Under the pieces are notes generated by a model. It made no database searches and was not told the origin of the DNA. It was given only the letters and a program-made list of their open reading frames with translations. Shown here piece after piece: positions 34,236 through 43,905 of a stretch of DNA of 64,000 nucleotides. This stretch comes from Dichetophora obliterata. Taxonomy: Eukaryota; Arthropoda; Insecta; Diptera; Sciomyzidae. The stretch lies in contig OY986438.1 of NCBI GenBank assembly GCA_963920525.1, forward strand, positions 45,457,288 through 45,521,287, read 5' to 3'. Both the position numbers and the translations under genes were made by a program. Numbering within the stretch: the first letter of the stretch is position 1; the number at the start of each line of letters is the position of its first letter.

Positions 34236-37200
34236 CTACCTAGATTCACCATCTATGGCCAGGATGGCCAGTCTAGAAGTTGGACGTCGGAGAATCCCGT
34301 TGATGGTTTTCACCTCTGCAAACCTAATTTGCCCATCTTTGGCTGGAAATACCTTCGTCACTTGCCCCTTTTGCCACTGGCTTCTGGGCTGATTTTTATC
34401 AAACAATAAAACGATGTCGTCTACTTTAATCGGAATTGTTTTCTCGTGCCATTTTGGACGATGAATAAGTTGTGGCAAATATTCGGTGAGCCACTGCTTC
34501 CACAGGCGATCCTTGATATTTTGCGCGATTCTCCACTGCTTACGTAAGCAGATTTTGACGTCGACTGGATGCGGTGTTTGCGTTGAGTTTACGCAGCCCA
34601 TTAAAAAATGGTTTGGAGTTAAAGGCTCCTCCTCTTTTGATGTAATTGGGATGTCCGTAAGCGGCCTAGAGTTTAAAATATTTTCGGCCTCGATGAGAAC
34701 ACTCTGCAGAGTTTCCACTCTCGGAGCAACTTCTCGGAGTGTTTTCTTAAGTAACAGCTTAACAATTCGAATTAAACGTTCCCAGCATCCGCCGGAACTA
34801 GGGTTAGCAGGGCAATTAAACTGCCAATCGATACCTCTATTAACGGCTTCATCACATAGTCGGTTTACATCTAGAAGTCGTTCGTGTTCCTTCAGCTCTT
34901 TTTGCGCACCAATAAAATTAGTGCCGTTGTCACTCCTCATTCGAACAGGTGTTCCTCGGCGATTGACAAAGTTGCGGAATGTTATTATGAAGGCATCCGT
35001 AGACAAGTTCTCGGCCAGCTCCAAGTGCACAGCACGAGTTGTGAGGCAGGTATAGATGGCAGCCCATCTCTTTTCACGGCGGCGACCGATGCTGACAGCA
35101 AATGGTCCGAAAAAATCCACGCCCGTATAGGTAAAGGGCCGTACATATGGCGTAACCCGGTCAGCTGGCAGTTGTCCCATTTGAGGTACTTCTGGTTTGG
35201 ATTTTTCGATTTTGCATTGTAGGCATGTTCGCTGGATATGCTTAAGTAAGGCTTTAGCTTGCGGAAACCAAAATTTTTGACGTGCTTCATTTATTGTTAC
35301 TGCGAAATTCTGGTGGTGATTCTTCTCATGAAAATGACGCATAATGAGCTCAGAAACTGCATGCTTTTGAGGCAGCAAAATGGGACGTCTGGTGCCGAAT
35401 GGTAAAAAAACGGCTTCATCGATGCGGCCTTGAACTCGGACGAGACCATCTGCGTCATAATACGGAGAGAGTGCGTACAGCGGACTTCTTTTTGGAACAG
35501 GCTTAGAATCTCTGAGGCAGCCAATTTCCTCTGCAAAGCATTCTGACTGAATCATTTGGCAGATATATTTCTCAGCGTTGCATACTTCAGCAGCTGTAAG
35601 TGGCCCACGAGCGCAATCACCCGTTTTTTTTATTGCGCACCATACATTCTTGGCGCGTATTACCCAGGCCATGGTACGTTTTAACTTTAAAAATGAAGAA
35701 AAATTAGTATAGCGAATTAATATTGTACTTGCCTTCGATGTTAAAAGCAAGCACGGTTTGACTTCTTCTAAAAGCACATCAGGTGGCGGAGCTATTGGCA
35801 TATTAGGCCCATCTACTTCAGGACTTCTTAGAAATTTAGGACCCATCACCCATGGGCTATCGTTTTTGAATTTTGGTGGAAAAGTTGGACGAGTTGCAGC
35901 ATCTGCCGAGTTTTGGCCTGTAGGAACCCAACGCCACTGAGCTGGCTCCGTACTCTCAATAATCTCCGCGATACGATGACCAACGAATGGCTTGTACTTT
36001 CGATGCGAAGAGTTAATCCACTGCAAAACTGTTTGTGAGTCACTCCAAAAGGTAACCTGAGTGACTTGAATATCATGGGCATTCAAAATGGTCCTGCTTA
36101 ATCTAGTACCGAGTACGGCAGCTTGGAGTTCCAAGCGCGGAATTGATAATAACTTCTTAGGCGCGTTTCTAGTTTTCCCCGCTACAAAGGAAACGTCGAT
36201 TCCATTTTTATGCACTATGCGGAAATAAGCTGCGGCGGCAAATGCAACTTCGCTGGCGTCGACGAATACATGCAGTTGAACATCTCTTGTGGCATACAAA
36301 TATGGCGAATAACAGCGGGAAACTTTAAATTGTTGAATATTTTTAAATTCATTCCACCAAGCGGTCCATCTCTTATGTAGCTTGACTGGAATTACAGCAT
36401 CCCATTCAATGTTGCTCTTCCAGGTGTCTTGCATTAAAACTTTTGCAAAAATTAGAAAATCGCCTAGCAAACCAAAAGGATCGAAAATCGCCATAACGAC
36501 GCTTAGTAGCTCTCTCTTTGTTGGAACTCGTAATCCCTCTCTGACTTTAACAGGCACACGATGGAATTGTGTTTTGAACATAAAACTGTCACTTAAGGTG
36601 TTCCAAAACATTCCCAACACTTTTTCCGTTGATTTTTGACATTCCATGTCCATATCATTAGTCAACGCGTCGTTAACATTATTTAAAGTTGACTGCAAAT
36701 ACTTTGAGTTTGAAATAAATTTTCGCAGCTCGAAACCTCCTTTGTTGCAAATAGCAATGACTTGTTTACATAAGACTTGAGCTTCACTTTCTTTGTTGAA
36801 GCTACAAACAAAATCGTCCACATAAAATTTTTCTGTCACTGCTGCAGCGGCTTCAGGAAACTCTTCTCGAAATTCTTCAGCATTTTTGTTCTTGATGAAT
36901 TCTGCGCAGCATGGTGAACAAACGGCCCCAAAAATTAACGACGTCATGACATGATGTTTTATCGGCTTCGTTGAGTCACCATCGCGCCATAAAAATCTTT
37001 GCGCGTGTTGGTCAGCTTGGCGTATCTGAATTCGAGAAAACATCTCTCGAATGTCTGCTGCTACTCCAATTGCACCTTGTCGAAATTTGAAAAGAATTGT
37101 CAGAAGCGACTTGACTTGCTCCGGACCCTTGAGTAATTCTGAATTTAAAGACTTCTTATCTACCTCTGCTGCGGCATCAAATACAATGCGTAACTTTCCT

Positions 37201-38876
37201 GGCTTATGCGGATTTTGAACACCGAAATGCGGCAAATACCAAACAGCATTTTCAGTATTAATGATTTCTTCATTGGCAATGTTTTTACGGGCATATCCCT
37301 TTTCAAAATACTTATTTATTTCATTTTTATACCACTCACCATACTCAGGATCGCGGCTCATTTTGCGCTCAATTCCCAATAGGCGCTTTTCAGCCATCTC
37401 GTAACTGCTGGGTAGAACTGGTGGCTGCGTCTTCCACAGTAAGCCCGTCTCGAATCCACCACTGACGCGTCTTGTTGTTGCCTCCAGTATTTGTCGAGCT
37501 CGTTTGTTCTCCTCGGATTCTACTTCTACGCAGGCAGCATTCACACCAAAGTTTTCAGCAGTAAAATATTCGGCAACAATGTTATGCAGCTCGTTTAGCG
37601 TGCGCTCTTCGCGCACATGAAGAAATTGAAAATGTGAAGTTGTCGATTGCTTGGTGGGTCCAAAAGCCACCCAACCAAGTTTTGTTTTGGCTGCTACTGG
37701 CATAGTGCAACCAGCTTCGACGATTGTTGATGATAACCCCAGATGAACATTATCCAGACCAAGTAGCAATGTTGGTTTTGCGTTTGTATAGTCGTTTAAT
37801 GGAAGAAATTTAAAATGTTCGAAATTATCTTTCGAAAATGATTGTGTCGGCAGGCACATCTTCTTAATTGTGTGAACATCTTTGATATAAAATTTTGACT
37901 TCCCATCGATAGTTTCGAGTTCAAGTTTGACCTTTGATGACTTCTCAGTGACTTGATTTTGGCCGTACCACTGTAACATCAAAGAGTGTTGCTTACCTTT
38001 GAGTCCAAGTCGATTCGCTGTTTCTTCTTCGATCATTGATATGGCAGAACCATCATCAAGCATCGCGTAAACGACTTCTTTGCCGAGTGGTCCATGGAGT
38101 GTGACTGGCACTACTTTGAACAGTTGTGACATAGTTGATTCGCTACATTTCAAAACAGTATTTGGTGCACTATATGTAGATGTTGTTGAGCTTCGCACCG
38201 GCTCTTCATGTAGGCTCGCATGATGAAAACGGCGGCAACCATTTTTGTTGCAAGGTTTTCTTGCTTTGCACTCAGCAGTGCCATGGCCTCTTCGGAGACA
38301 AGAAAAACACAAATGATTTTCTTTTACTTTCAGCCAGCGATCTTGAACATTTAACGACTGAAATATTTTGCAATTAAAGATGAAATGGTCAGCACCACAT
38401 GTGATGCACTTAGAATCTTTTTGCACTGTATTTTCGCTGACATGATTTACACGGCGCGCTGGCTGGCTGATCGTACTTGCTGGATGTCGACGATCCGAGG
38501 CAATTGTAATAGGCATTAAACAAATTATTTTAGCTAGCTCACCGACCCACTGACAAAATTCTGCTAAGGTTGGATATGGCTGAATAGTGGTAGCATGCCG
38601 CGCCCAGTCAAACTGTCTGTTTACCGGCAACTTTTTGACCAGCTGTTCAAGGAGCGTTGGATTAGCCAAGTGCTGCTGGCAATTAGCAGCTGTTAAAAAT
38701 GCGACGACATTTCGCACCTTTGTCGAAAATGCCACAATTTGTTCCTGTCTTTCTTCAGTTATAATAGGAAATTGTTGAATTTTCTGCAGCTGTACTCTCA
38801 CTAGAAGGTCTGGTCTACCAAATCGAAATTGCAGCTCTTCGATAGCTTGGGCGATACTGTTGGGATAAATAAGCAT
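34236..38876 (-). CDS. BEL/Pao gag (C-terminal part)-pol polyprotein
   Basis: 1546 codons from the first Met after an upstream stop. Order: end of the gag DUF1759-like region, zinc knuckles (CITCGADHFIFNC, CFSCLRRGHGTAEC), aspartic protease with LDDGSAISM, reverse transcriptase with FYVDDFVCS, RNase H (FVDASEVAFAAAAYF), integrase with the HHCC zinc site (HFHEKNHH, CLQC), and a DDE core (GVDFFGPF, RMRSDNGTNF, NPSSGGCWERL). This is the BEL/Pao order. The Met at 38876 is 11 codons after an in-frame TGA and is probably not the natural start. The frame of the preceding gag sequence continues into it without shift. Confidence 0.93.
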   Translation of the reverse strand: MLIYPNSIAQAIEELQFRFGRPDLLVRVQLQKIQQFPIITEERQEQIVAFSTKVRNVVAFLTAANCQQHLANPTLLEQLVKKLPVNRQFDWARHATTIQPYPTLAEFCQWVGELAKIICLMPITIASDRRHPASTISQPARRVNHVSENTVQKDSKCITCGADHFIFNCKIFQSLNVQDRWLKVKENHLCFSCLRRGHGTAECKARKPCNKNGCRRFHHASLHEEPVRSSTTSTYSAPNTVLKCSESTMSQLFKVVPVTLHGPLGKEVVYAMLDDGSAISMIEEETANRLGLKGKQHSLMLQWYGQNQVTEKSSKVKLELETIDGKSKFYIKDVHTIKKMCLPTQSFSKDNFEHFKFLPLNDYTNAKPTLLLGLDNVHLGLSSTIVEAGCTMPVAAKTKLGWVAFGPTKQSTTSHFQFLHVREERTLNELHNIVAEYFTAENFGVNAACVEVESEENKRARQILEATTRRVSGGFETGLLWKTQPPVLPSSYEMAEKRLLGIERKMSRDPEYGEWYKNEINKYFEKGYARKNIANEEIINTENAVWYLPHFGVQNPHKPGKLRIVFDAAAEVDKKSLNSELLKGPEQVKSLLTILFKFRQGAIGVAADIREMFSRIQIRQADQHAQRFLWRDGDSTKPIKHHVMTSLIFGAVCSPCCAEFIKNKNAEEFREEFPEAAAAVTEKFYVDDFVCSFNKESEAQVLCKQVIAICNKGGFELRKFISNSKYLQSTLNNVNDALTNDMDMECQKSTEKVLGMFWNTLSDSFMFKTQFHRVPVKVREGLRVPTKRELLSVVMAIFDPFGLLGDFLIFAKVLMQDTWKSNIEWDAVIPVKLHKRWTAWWNEFKNIQQFKVSRCYSPYLYATRDVQLHVFVDASEVAFAAAAYFRIVHKNGIDVSFVAGKTRNAPKKLLSIPRLELQAAVLGTRLSRTILNAHDIQVTQVTFWSDSQTVLQWINSSHRKYKPFVGHRIAEIIESTEPAQWRWVPTGQNSADAATRPTFPPKFKNDSPWVMGPKFLRSPEVDGPNMPIAPPPDVLLEEVKPCLLLTSKASTILIRYTNFSSFLKLKRTMAWVIRAKNVWCAIKKTGDCARGPLTAAEVCNAEKYICQMIQSECFAEEIGCLRDSKPVPKRSPLYALSPYYDADGLVRVQGRIDEAVFLPFGTRRPILLPQKHAVSELIMRHFHEKNHHQNFAVTINEARQKFWFPQAKALLKHIQRTCLQCKIEKSKPEVPQMGQLPADRVTPYVRPFTYTGVDFFGPFAVSIGRRREKRWAAIYTCLTTRAVHLELAENLSTDAFIITFRNFVNRRGTPVRMRSDNGTNFIGAQKELKEHERLLDVNRLCDEAVNRGIDWQFNCPANPSSGGCWERLIRIVKLLLKKTLREVAPRVETLQSVLIEAENILNSRPLTDIPITSKEEEPLTPNHFLMGCVNSTQTPHPVDVKICLRKQWRIAQNIKDRLWKQWLTEYLPQLIHRPKWHEKTIPIKVDDIVLLFDKNQPRSQWQKGQVTKVFPAKDGQIRFAEVKTINGILRRPTSRLAILAIDGESR

Positions 38877-38909
38877 GGACGCTACCGCTTCCCTGGCAGC
38901 ACCACTAAG

Positions 38910-39434
38910 TCATTTTTGTAGCCTCATCAAATTTTGACGGTCGCTGTAACCAAAAGCTGCCGTAGTGTCATTATAGTTTGCTATAAAAAGCGGCCATTCT
39001 TCGGTGCTACCAGAAAACGAAGGCAAATCATAAAGATTCACGTTTGGCAGTCGCTCTGGTACCATGATATGACGAGTAGTTGGTGTCGCAATTGGTGTTG
39101 ACTCTGTAGCAATACTAGGTGGTTGTTGCATTTGACTTACCACTGTTGTAGGTTCCTGCGCGCGTATTTCTGAGCGCAACCTGTCGATATCTCGCTGGCT
39201 TTCTATTCCATTAAGGCGTAGAGCTTCCACTGAAGCTCTGAGGGCATTTAAACTTGCTAGAATTGCTGACGCTTGTTCTGCGGCTTGCTGCTGTTCTGTA
39301 TTTTCCATTATGGTTCGTTCCAAATCTTCTTCACTTGGCTCAGAATCTGGCGAAGACGGCGGTGCTTCACTTGTTTCTGCTAATTCTGATGGTTTTGTTT
39401 TTTTTCGTAGATTATAACGTTCGGGCGACGACAT
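38910..39434 (-). CDS. BEL/Pao gag N-terminal part, ending at an in-frame TGA
   Basis: 174 residues starting MSSPERYNLRKKTKPSE, with an acidic segment, a short coiled-coil-like region (LNALRASVEALRLNG) and the start of the conserved gag domain (LPSFSGSTEEWPLFI). It stops at TGA (38912-38910) right after RLQK. The codons after it continue in the same frame as LSGAAREAVAS, where BEL relatives usually have a Cys codon at the stop position. This looks like a single point mutation or a readthrough site. Confidence 0.9.
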   Translation of the reverse strand: MSSPERYNLRKKTKPSELAETSEAPPSSPDSEPSEEDLERTIMENTEQQQAAEQASAILASLNALRASVEALRLNGIESQRDIDRLRSEIRAQEPTTVVSQMQQPPSIATESTPIATPTTRHIMVPERLPNVNLYDLPSFSGSTEEWPLFIANYNDTTAAFGYSDRQNLMRLQK

Positions 39435-39644
39435 GAACGCTTAACAAAAAATTTTCTTTTTTCCTTAAGAGACGGCGAATGCTCTTCTAGAAAAATCGTC
39501 AAGGGCAAACTTGTACAGTGCGACTCAATTAATCGCAGCTGCAAGCAAAAAAAAGGCAAATTTTAAAATTCCAAGGTTAAACCGATTGCACGACAACAAC
39601 GACTTTATATCAACAAGCAACAACACAGAAATTGAAAAAACGAA

Positions 39645-39936
39645 TGTAACGGCGGCGTCTGTAAGAAACTTATTTAGCACAAATGTCTTTTATTTTGTAT
39701 ATTGTTTAATTTAATAGTTTATTAGTATTTTTTAGTTCAAATAAAATAAAGTTTATAAAATGAAATTTTTAAAGCAAGAGTTTTATGATGTTTTGTTCTG
39801 TTGTTTTTCAATTGTGTTATTTGTGTGTCTGCTTGCTAGTGCTGCTATTTTACGACTGTCGACTCCTAAAAAACGAACGAGAAAGCAGTCGTATTTTTTT
39901 TTTCTTTCTCCGTTTTACAGGGTGCGTGCGCCAACA
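39645..39936 (-). repeat. 5' LTR of the BEL element
   Basis: 292 bp with the TCTTC duplication at 39937-39941. About 210 bases of leader separate it from the gag ATG. Confidence 0.95.
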
Positions 39937-40135
39937 TCTTCACCGTTTAATACCAACATGCAAAGTTTCGAAACAAAAAGTTTCTAGTTTAATTTGAATA
40001 TGATTGTTTCGAAACTTTGCATGTTGGTATAAAACGGTGAAGACGTGCGCGAAGTAAACATGGAAAATGTAGTTATATTAAAATAACCATGTTATAACCG
40101 AATGTGATTGAAACAAATTGTTTCAGTCAGCATAT

Positions 40136-40815
40136 TCAACATGAACACCAAAACTGCTTTTTCTCAATGGGCTACTGGCCTTTTTGCCTCTTTAACTCTG
40201 CTGAAAAAATGTTGTTGTAACAATTTTTATATATTAAGGCATCAAACTGATAAAATCTTCATTTCATTAAATAATTTGTCGAAATTTTGGACCATGGTGT
40301 CATTATAATTCTTACACCATATATTATTGGACTTGCACTTGGACTTGAAATTTTGAAGAACTTTTTTCTTGTGCTGGCAACTGTGCGAGCTGTCAAGATT
40401 TTCACATCTTGCCGGCTTGCAGTGCTACCAATATGCGCAGCAAAAATTACACAAAGAATTGCCTGCAGACTTTATACTAGGCGGCGGCCATTAAAGCTTT
40501 TTTGTCGCGTCGCTAGCAAAATATTTTTCGCGTGTGTGCCTAAATATAAAATTAAATTTTACTAACTTTGGGTCTCTTAAAGCAAATAATTCCTACATCA
40601 AATTGAAGAGCAAGCAATGCGCCACGTTTCTGTGTTATTTCGATTGTAAAAAATAAATTGTTTTTGCCTCAACAATCCTCTCAAGTTTTTCGTAATGTGA
40701 GTGTTTTTTTCTCCAATTGTCTGAATTTTGTGTACGCAAAGATTTGTGATAAGTTTTCTAATTTATCGTTTTGTAGTGAAAACTTTTAGTGGGACTTAAT
40801 TTGAACAGCGCTAAA
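40136..40815 (+). promoter_or_regulatory. Upstream region and probable 5' UTR of brahma
   Basis: No convincing gene. A possible short 5' UTR intron runs from AATGTGAGTG (about 40697) to TTTTGTAG (40774). This is an inference from splice-like signals only. Confidence 0.4.
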
Positions 40816-41662
40816 ATGACTTCGCCTTCACCGGCGAATAGTCCCATGCCACCACCACAAGCTCCTAGTCCAATGGGGCCACCATCGCAGAGCCCAGCAC
40901 CATCGCCCTCACCACATAGTCCATATCCGCATCAGCCTCAGGGGCCACCAGTGGGCGGTCAGCAGGGACAACAGGGTCCGCCCTGTCCACCATCTGGCCC
41001 ACCGCATGTTGGGCCATCTCAGCAAACGCATATGCCACCACAGGGACAGCATGGACCACCGCCACCAAGTCATCATGGTCCACCACCACCTGGTCACCCA
41101 GGATCGCCATACGGACATCCAATGCAGCATGGACCACCACATGGTGCTCCACACGGTGGTCCACAACATGGGCAGCATGGTCCGCCACAACCAGGTCAAC
41201 ATGGCATGCCGCCTCATGGGCCACCACCACCGCATGGTCAAGGTCCACCAGGGCAACATGGTCCACCAGGGCAGCATGTTCCGCCAGGTCCACCCACTGG
41301 AGGGCCTAATGCTGGAGGGCCCTCTGTTTCACATGCCCCTGGGCATGGCCCACCGCATGGCGTACCGCCGCACGGTCCTCCTGGACAACAGCAGCAGGGA
41401 CCAGGTTCGCAAGGTCCGCCACCACCGCATATGAATGGCCCGCCTGTACAGGGAGGTCCACCAACAGGACCACCACAAGGACATCATATGCCGCCGCATC
41501 ATCAAGGAATGGGTCAGTTTTGTAGCTTAATATTTTTATTAGGTTAATCTGATAAAAAATATTTTTTTATTAATTTCAGCTGCACACATGGGCATGCAAA
41601 TGCCTCCACAAGGACCCAACATGCCACCCATGGGATATCAAACACATGGCATGCCACCCAAT
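40816..41662 (+). CDS. brm: Brahma (SWI/SNF ATPase), first two coding exons only
   Basis: Start of the catalytic subunit of the BAP/PBAP chromatin remodeller. Exon 1 (40816-41512) begins MTSPSPANSPMPPPQAPSPM, the start I recall for fly Brahma, followed by about 200 residues of Pro/Gly/His/Gln-rich low complexity (PPHGPP, GQHGPP units). A GTCAG donor leads to exon 2 (41580-41662), reading AAHMGMQMPPQGPNMPPMG to a GTAAGT donor. Together about 260 residues. The QLQ, HSA, helicase and bromodomain exons (about 1,400 residues in the family) are not in the remaining 22 kb. ATG 40816 is chosen because the 27 bases before it in frame begin with no ATG. Confidence 0.92.
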
Positions 41663-41971
41663 GTAAGTGATTTCTAAAATTATAATTGAATGCACAAATA
41701 ATTTTGGCGATTGCACTGATTTTATCAGCAGATCTAAATTATTGTCTTTTTGAAACGTACATACAAAAAATTTTTTATCCATGAAGAAAAAAAAATGCAT
41801 TGCATAGTCGGTTAAATGACTATTCGAATACTAGGAATTTCCACTCTTCTCTTCAATTATATTCTCCTTTCGTGTCTGATACTACTTATGTCCATAAAAA
41901 CATGTGTAAAGTTTGCTGTAATTAGAAAACAAAATCTTGCGAGTAAGTCCTAAAAGAAAGTATTTGAATTT
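41663..41971. other. Start of brahma intron 2 (or downstream break)
   Basis: Follows a good GTAAGT donor. No further brahma exon is recognised on the plus strand. Confidence 0.5.
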
Positions 41972-42649
41972 GGTGCCGGGACATAGCCCCAAGGGACATA
42001 ATCACAAATAGGGATTCTGACCCCTTGGGATTATATCCGCTTTTAAGAAGTCATAATCCCAAGTGGTTTCAACAAATAATGATATTTGTGTCGATAAGTA
42101 ATAACAGCTTAGGTCTGATTTCAAAGTTTCGAAAAATTTTGCTTCAAAGTTTTTAATCAAAAGAGAATTATCGCTGTCTACAGTACTTCTGGATTTAATT
42201 CTTTTCTTAATAGGCGGCCTTTGGCCGCTGCATAGGGATTACAACCCCCAGTAAGTCCAATATTGGCTTCGCTGTCTACAGTACTTCTGGACTTAAGTCT
42301 CTTTAAATATGTATTACAACCCTTCAATATTTTAATTTTTGATTTTTTTGTGCATATAGGTAAATTAGTAAATAAATATTTGAAAAATTTAAGTTTTTAT
42401 CACCTTTCCCAAGGGCAAATAAATTTGTTTATGACAAAATAATTTACCTTTGAACGGAAAGTTGATAATTCAGGCATATTTACCTTACTTAAATACTTTA
42501 TTAAGTACACAAATAAAAATACAAAATTGAAAATAAATTTATCAAAACTTGGGATTATGTCCTCTTTTGAAGCGGTCATAATCCCAAATTCATTTTGGGA
42601 ATATGTCCTCTTTTTTGGGATTATGTCCCCTTGGGGCTATCCCGGCACC
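41972..42649. mobile_element. MITE with GGTGCCGGGA ends
   Basis: GGTGCCGGGACATAGCCCC at the left and GGGGCTATCCCGGCACC at the right are inverses. Each side carries repeated GGGATTATGTCC units (CATAATCCC inverses). 678 bp, no coding sequence. Confidence 0.8.
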
Positions 42650-43095
42650 TTCGAATTGTACTTGTGAATGAAACTAATGACTAAAAAACTTTTTCAATTT
42701 GCTGAAAAGTGAAATCGAAACGACGTAATATGTGCGTTTTCAACGCGAATCGATTTTCGCAAAAGTAAAGAAAATTTGGAACGAGTAGAAATTCAATTGA
42801 TATGTTGCAAACGCTACATCTGCAATTCGTTAAACAACAATATTTGTGAAAACATAATTTGCAATATGATTGCATTGAACTTCAAGAAATCCCAAACGGA
42901 GCTCTTAAAGAAAATATGATGTCCGGTCGATAGACTACGAATTTTTTCGTTATTTTTTCTTGACATCGTTTATTGACATAGGCTGGTGGTAATATGCTTT
43001 CCAATAAACATTGTTTTTTTTTTTTATATATAAAGTTGTATTTTATTTGATGAAACCTTAGTTCTATATTCATAATAATAATTATTGATTTACAA

Positions 43096-43528
43096 CTACT
43101 TGAATGTGTACTCGGTAATATGATTGGCTTCCTCGATTAATCTCATAACATCTTGGGCCAATTCCGGTGTTGCAGCGCACACTAAATCCGGCTTCATGAT
43201 ATTAAATTCTGCGCCAGTTGTATGATATATTACGCCACCTGCTTCCAGCACTATTAGAGCTCCGCCAGCAATGTCCCATGATTTCAAATCTTCTACATGA
43301 AAGCAGTCAATGCTGCCTCGTGCAACGTAACATAGTGTCACCGCTGCGCTGCCGATGCCACGCGTGCTACAAAAATTTTTTCGATATGCATTTTATTTGA
43401 TTTGCTGCAAATTTGTTGGCTTACCCTGTACTATTTGAGGACAATTTGCACAAACGCTTCACATTTTTGTCGCATGCGTGTGGTACTTGTATCAAAGAGA
43501 TTTCAGCTCCAACCACTGCGCTGCTAAT
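43096..43528 (-). CDS. Inositol monophosphatase C-terminal exon pair without its own first exon
   Basis: Exons 43528-43425 (ISSAVVGAEISLIQV, NVKRLCKLSSNSTG) and 43366-43096 (TRGIGSAAVTLCYVARGS, HVEDLKSWDIAGGALIV to TEYTFK stop) encode the C-terminal 125 residues of an IMPase, including the WD metal-site motif. Sizes (104 and 271 bases), splice sites and phases equal those of the complete gene at 45.9-47.8 kb, but the protein is clearly diverged. It lies downstream on the same strand, so the exon at 47772-47266 could splice to it. Alternatively it is a remnant of a neighbouring paralogue whose first exon is lost. The open frames and conserved splice sites argue for function. Confidence 0.8.
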
Positions 43529-43905
43529 CTAAAAAATATGAAACAAAATCTTTGAATTAAAATAAAATCTACATAAAAAATGCGAGAATTCAAATTAAAT
43601 AAATTAGAGGTATGTAAATTTCATCATAAAAAATACCCTTGAGGTGCAAAAAAAGTCAAAAATATTTTTCTTTTTATTGTTATTTATTTTTATTATATTT
43701 AATGCTATAATTACAAACAAAATTCATAGTATAATATAACATAATATAACGGATGATCTACAAACACGGCGGCTGGTGTTGACTAATTTAAACCGCTGTT
43801 CTTTATAGCTACATCAAATCTGAGTGGGTTGAATTTTGTCCTAATATACCACAAAGGTTTATTTTTCTGTGGTTAAAATTTTGTCCCATGGTACTTCAAA
43901 GAGTT
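43529..43905. other. Upstream of the IMPase C-terminal pair
   Basis: AT-rich, no IMPase first exon visible. Confidence 0.5.

Larger units (their letters stand above)
33927..39936 (-). mobile_element. BEL/Pao LTR retrotransposon, very young
   Basis: 292-bp LTRs at 33927-34218 and 39645-39936 show no difference by eye. They are flanked by the 5-bp duplication TCTTC. In element orientation (minus) the LTR runs TGTTGGCG to TTACA. A polypurine tract GGGAGGAGGAG abuts the 3' LTR at 34219. The internal region encodes gag and pol on the minus strand and has no env. The primer-binding site after 39644 was not matched to a tRNA. Confidence 0.96.
33820..40135. mobile_element. Palindromic element interrupted by a BEL retrotransposon
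   Basis: The left arm (GTTTCAATCACATTCG, AACATGGTTATTTTAATATAAC, ACTTCGCGCACGTCTTC; 33850-33926) reappears inverted at 40020-40115 (GAAGACGTGCGCGAAGT, AACCATGTTATAACCGAATG). A short central stem with TTTCGAAACTTTGCATG arms remains at 39950-40035. Removing the LTR element restores one continuous fold-back. Confidence 0.8.

Noticed and set aside
34486..35222. Plus-strand frames within the BEL pol region
   Set aside because: Antisense to a fully conserved integrase; no independent motifs.
33927..39936. Endogenous retrovirus with envelope gene
   Set aside because: Only gag and pol are present; 210-base leader and no third reading frame, so a plain BEL/Pao retrotransposon.
40287..40565. 92-codon frame upstream of brahma
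   Set aside because: No domain, no conserved start; likely promoter or 5' UTR sequence.
40789..40815. Upstream start for brahma giving a nine-residue extension
   Set aside because: It would require a GTG start; the ATG at 40816 gives the familiar N-terminus.
40865..41293. Long minus-strand frames opposite brahma exon 1
   Set aside because: Shadows of the Pro/Gly/His-rich repeat on the plus strand; composition (VDHA, WWTM repeats) is not protein-like.
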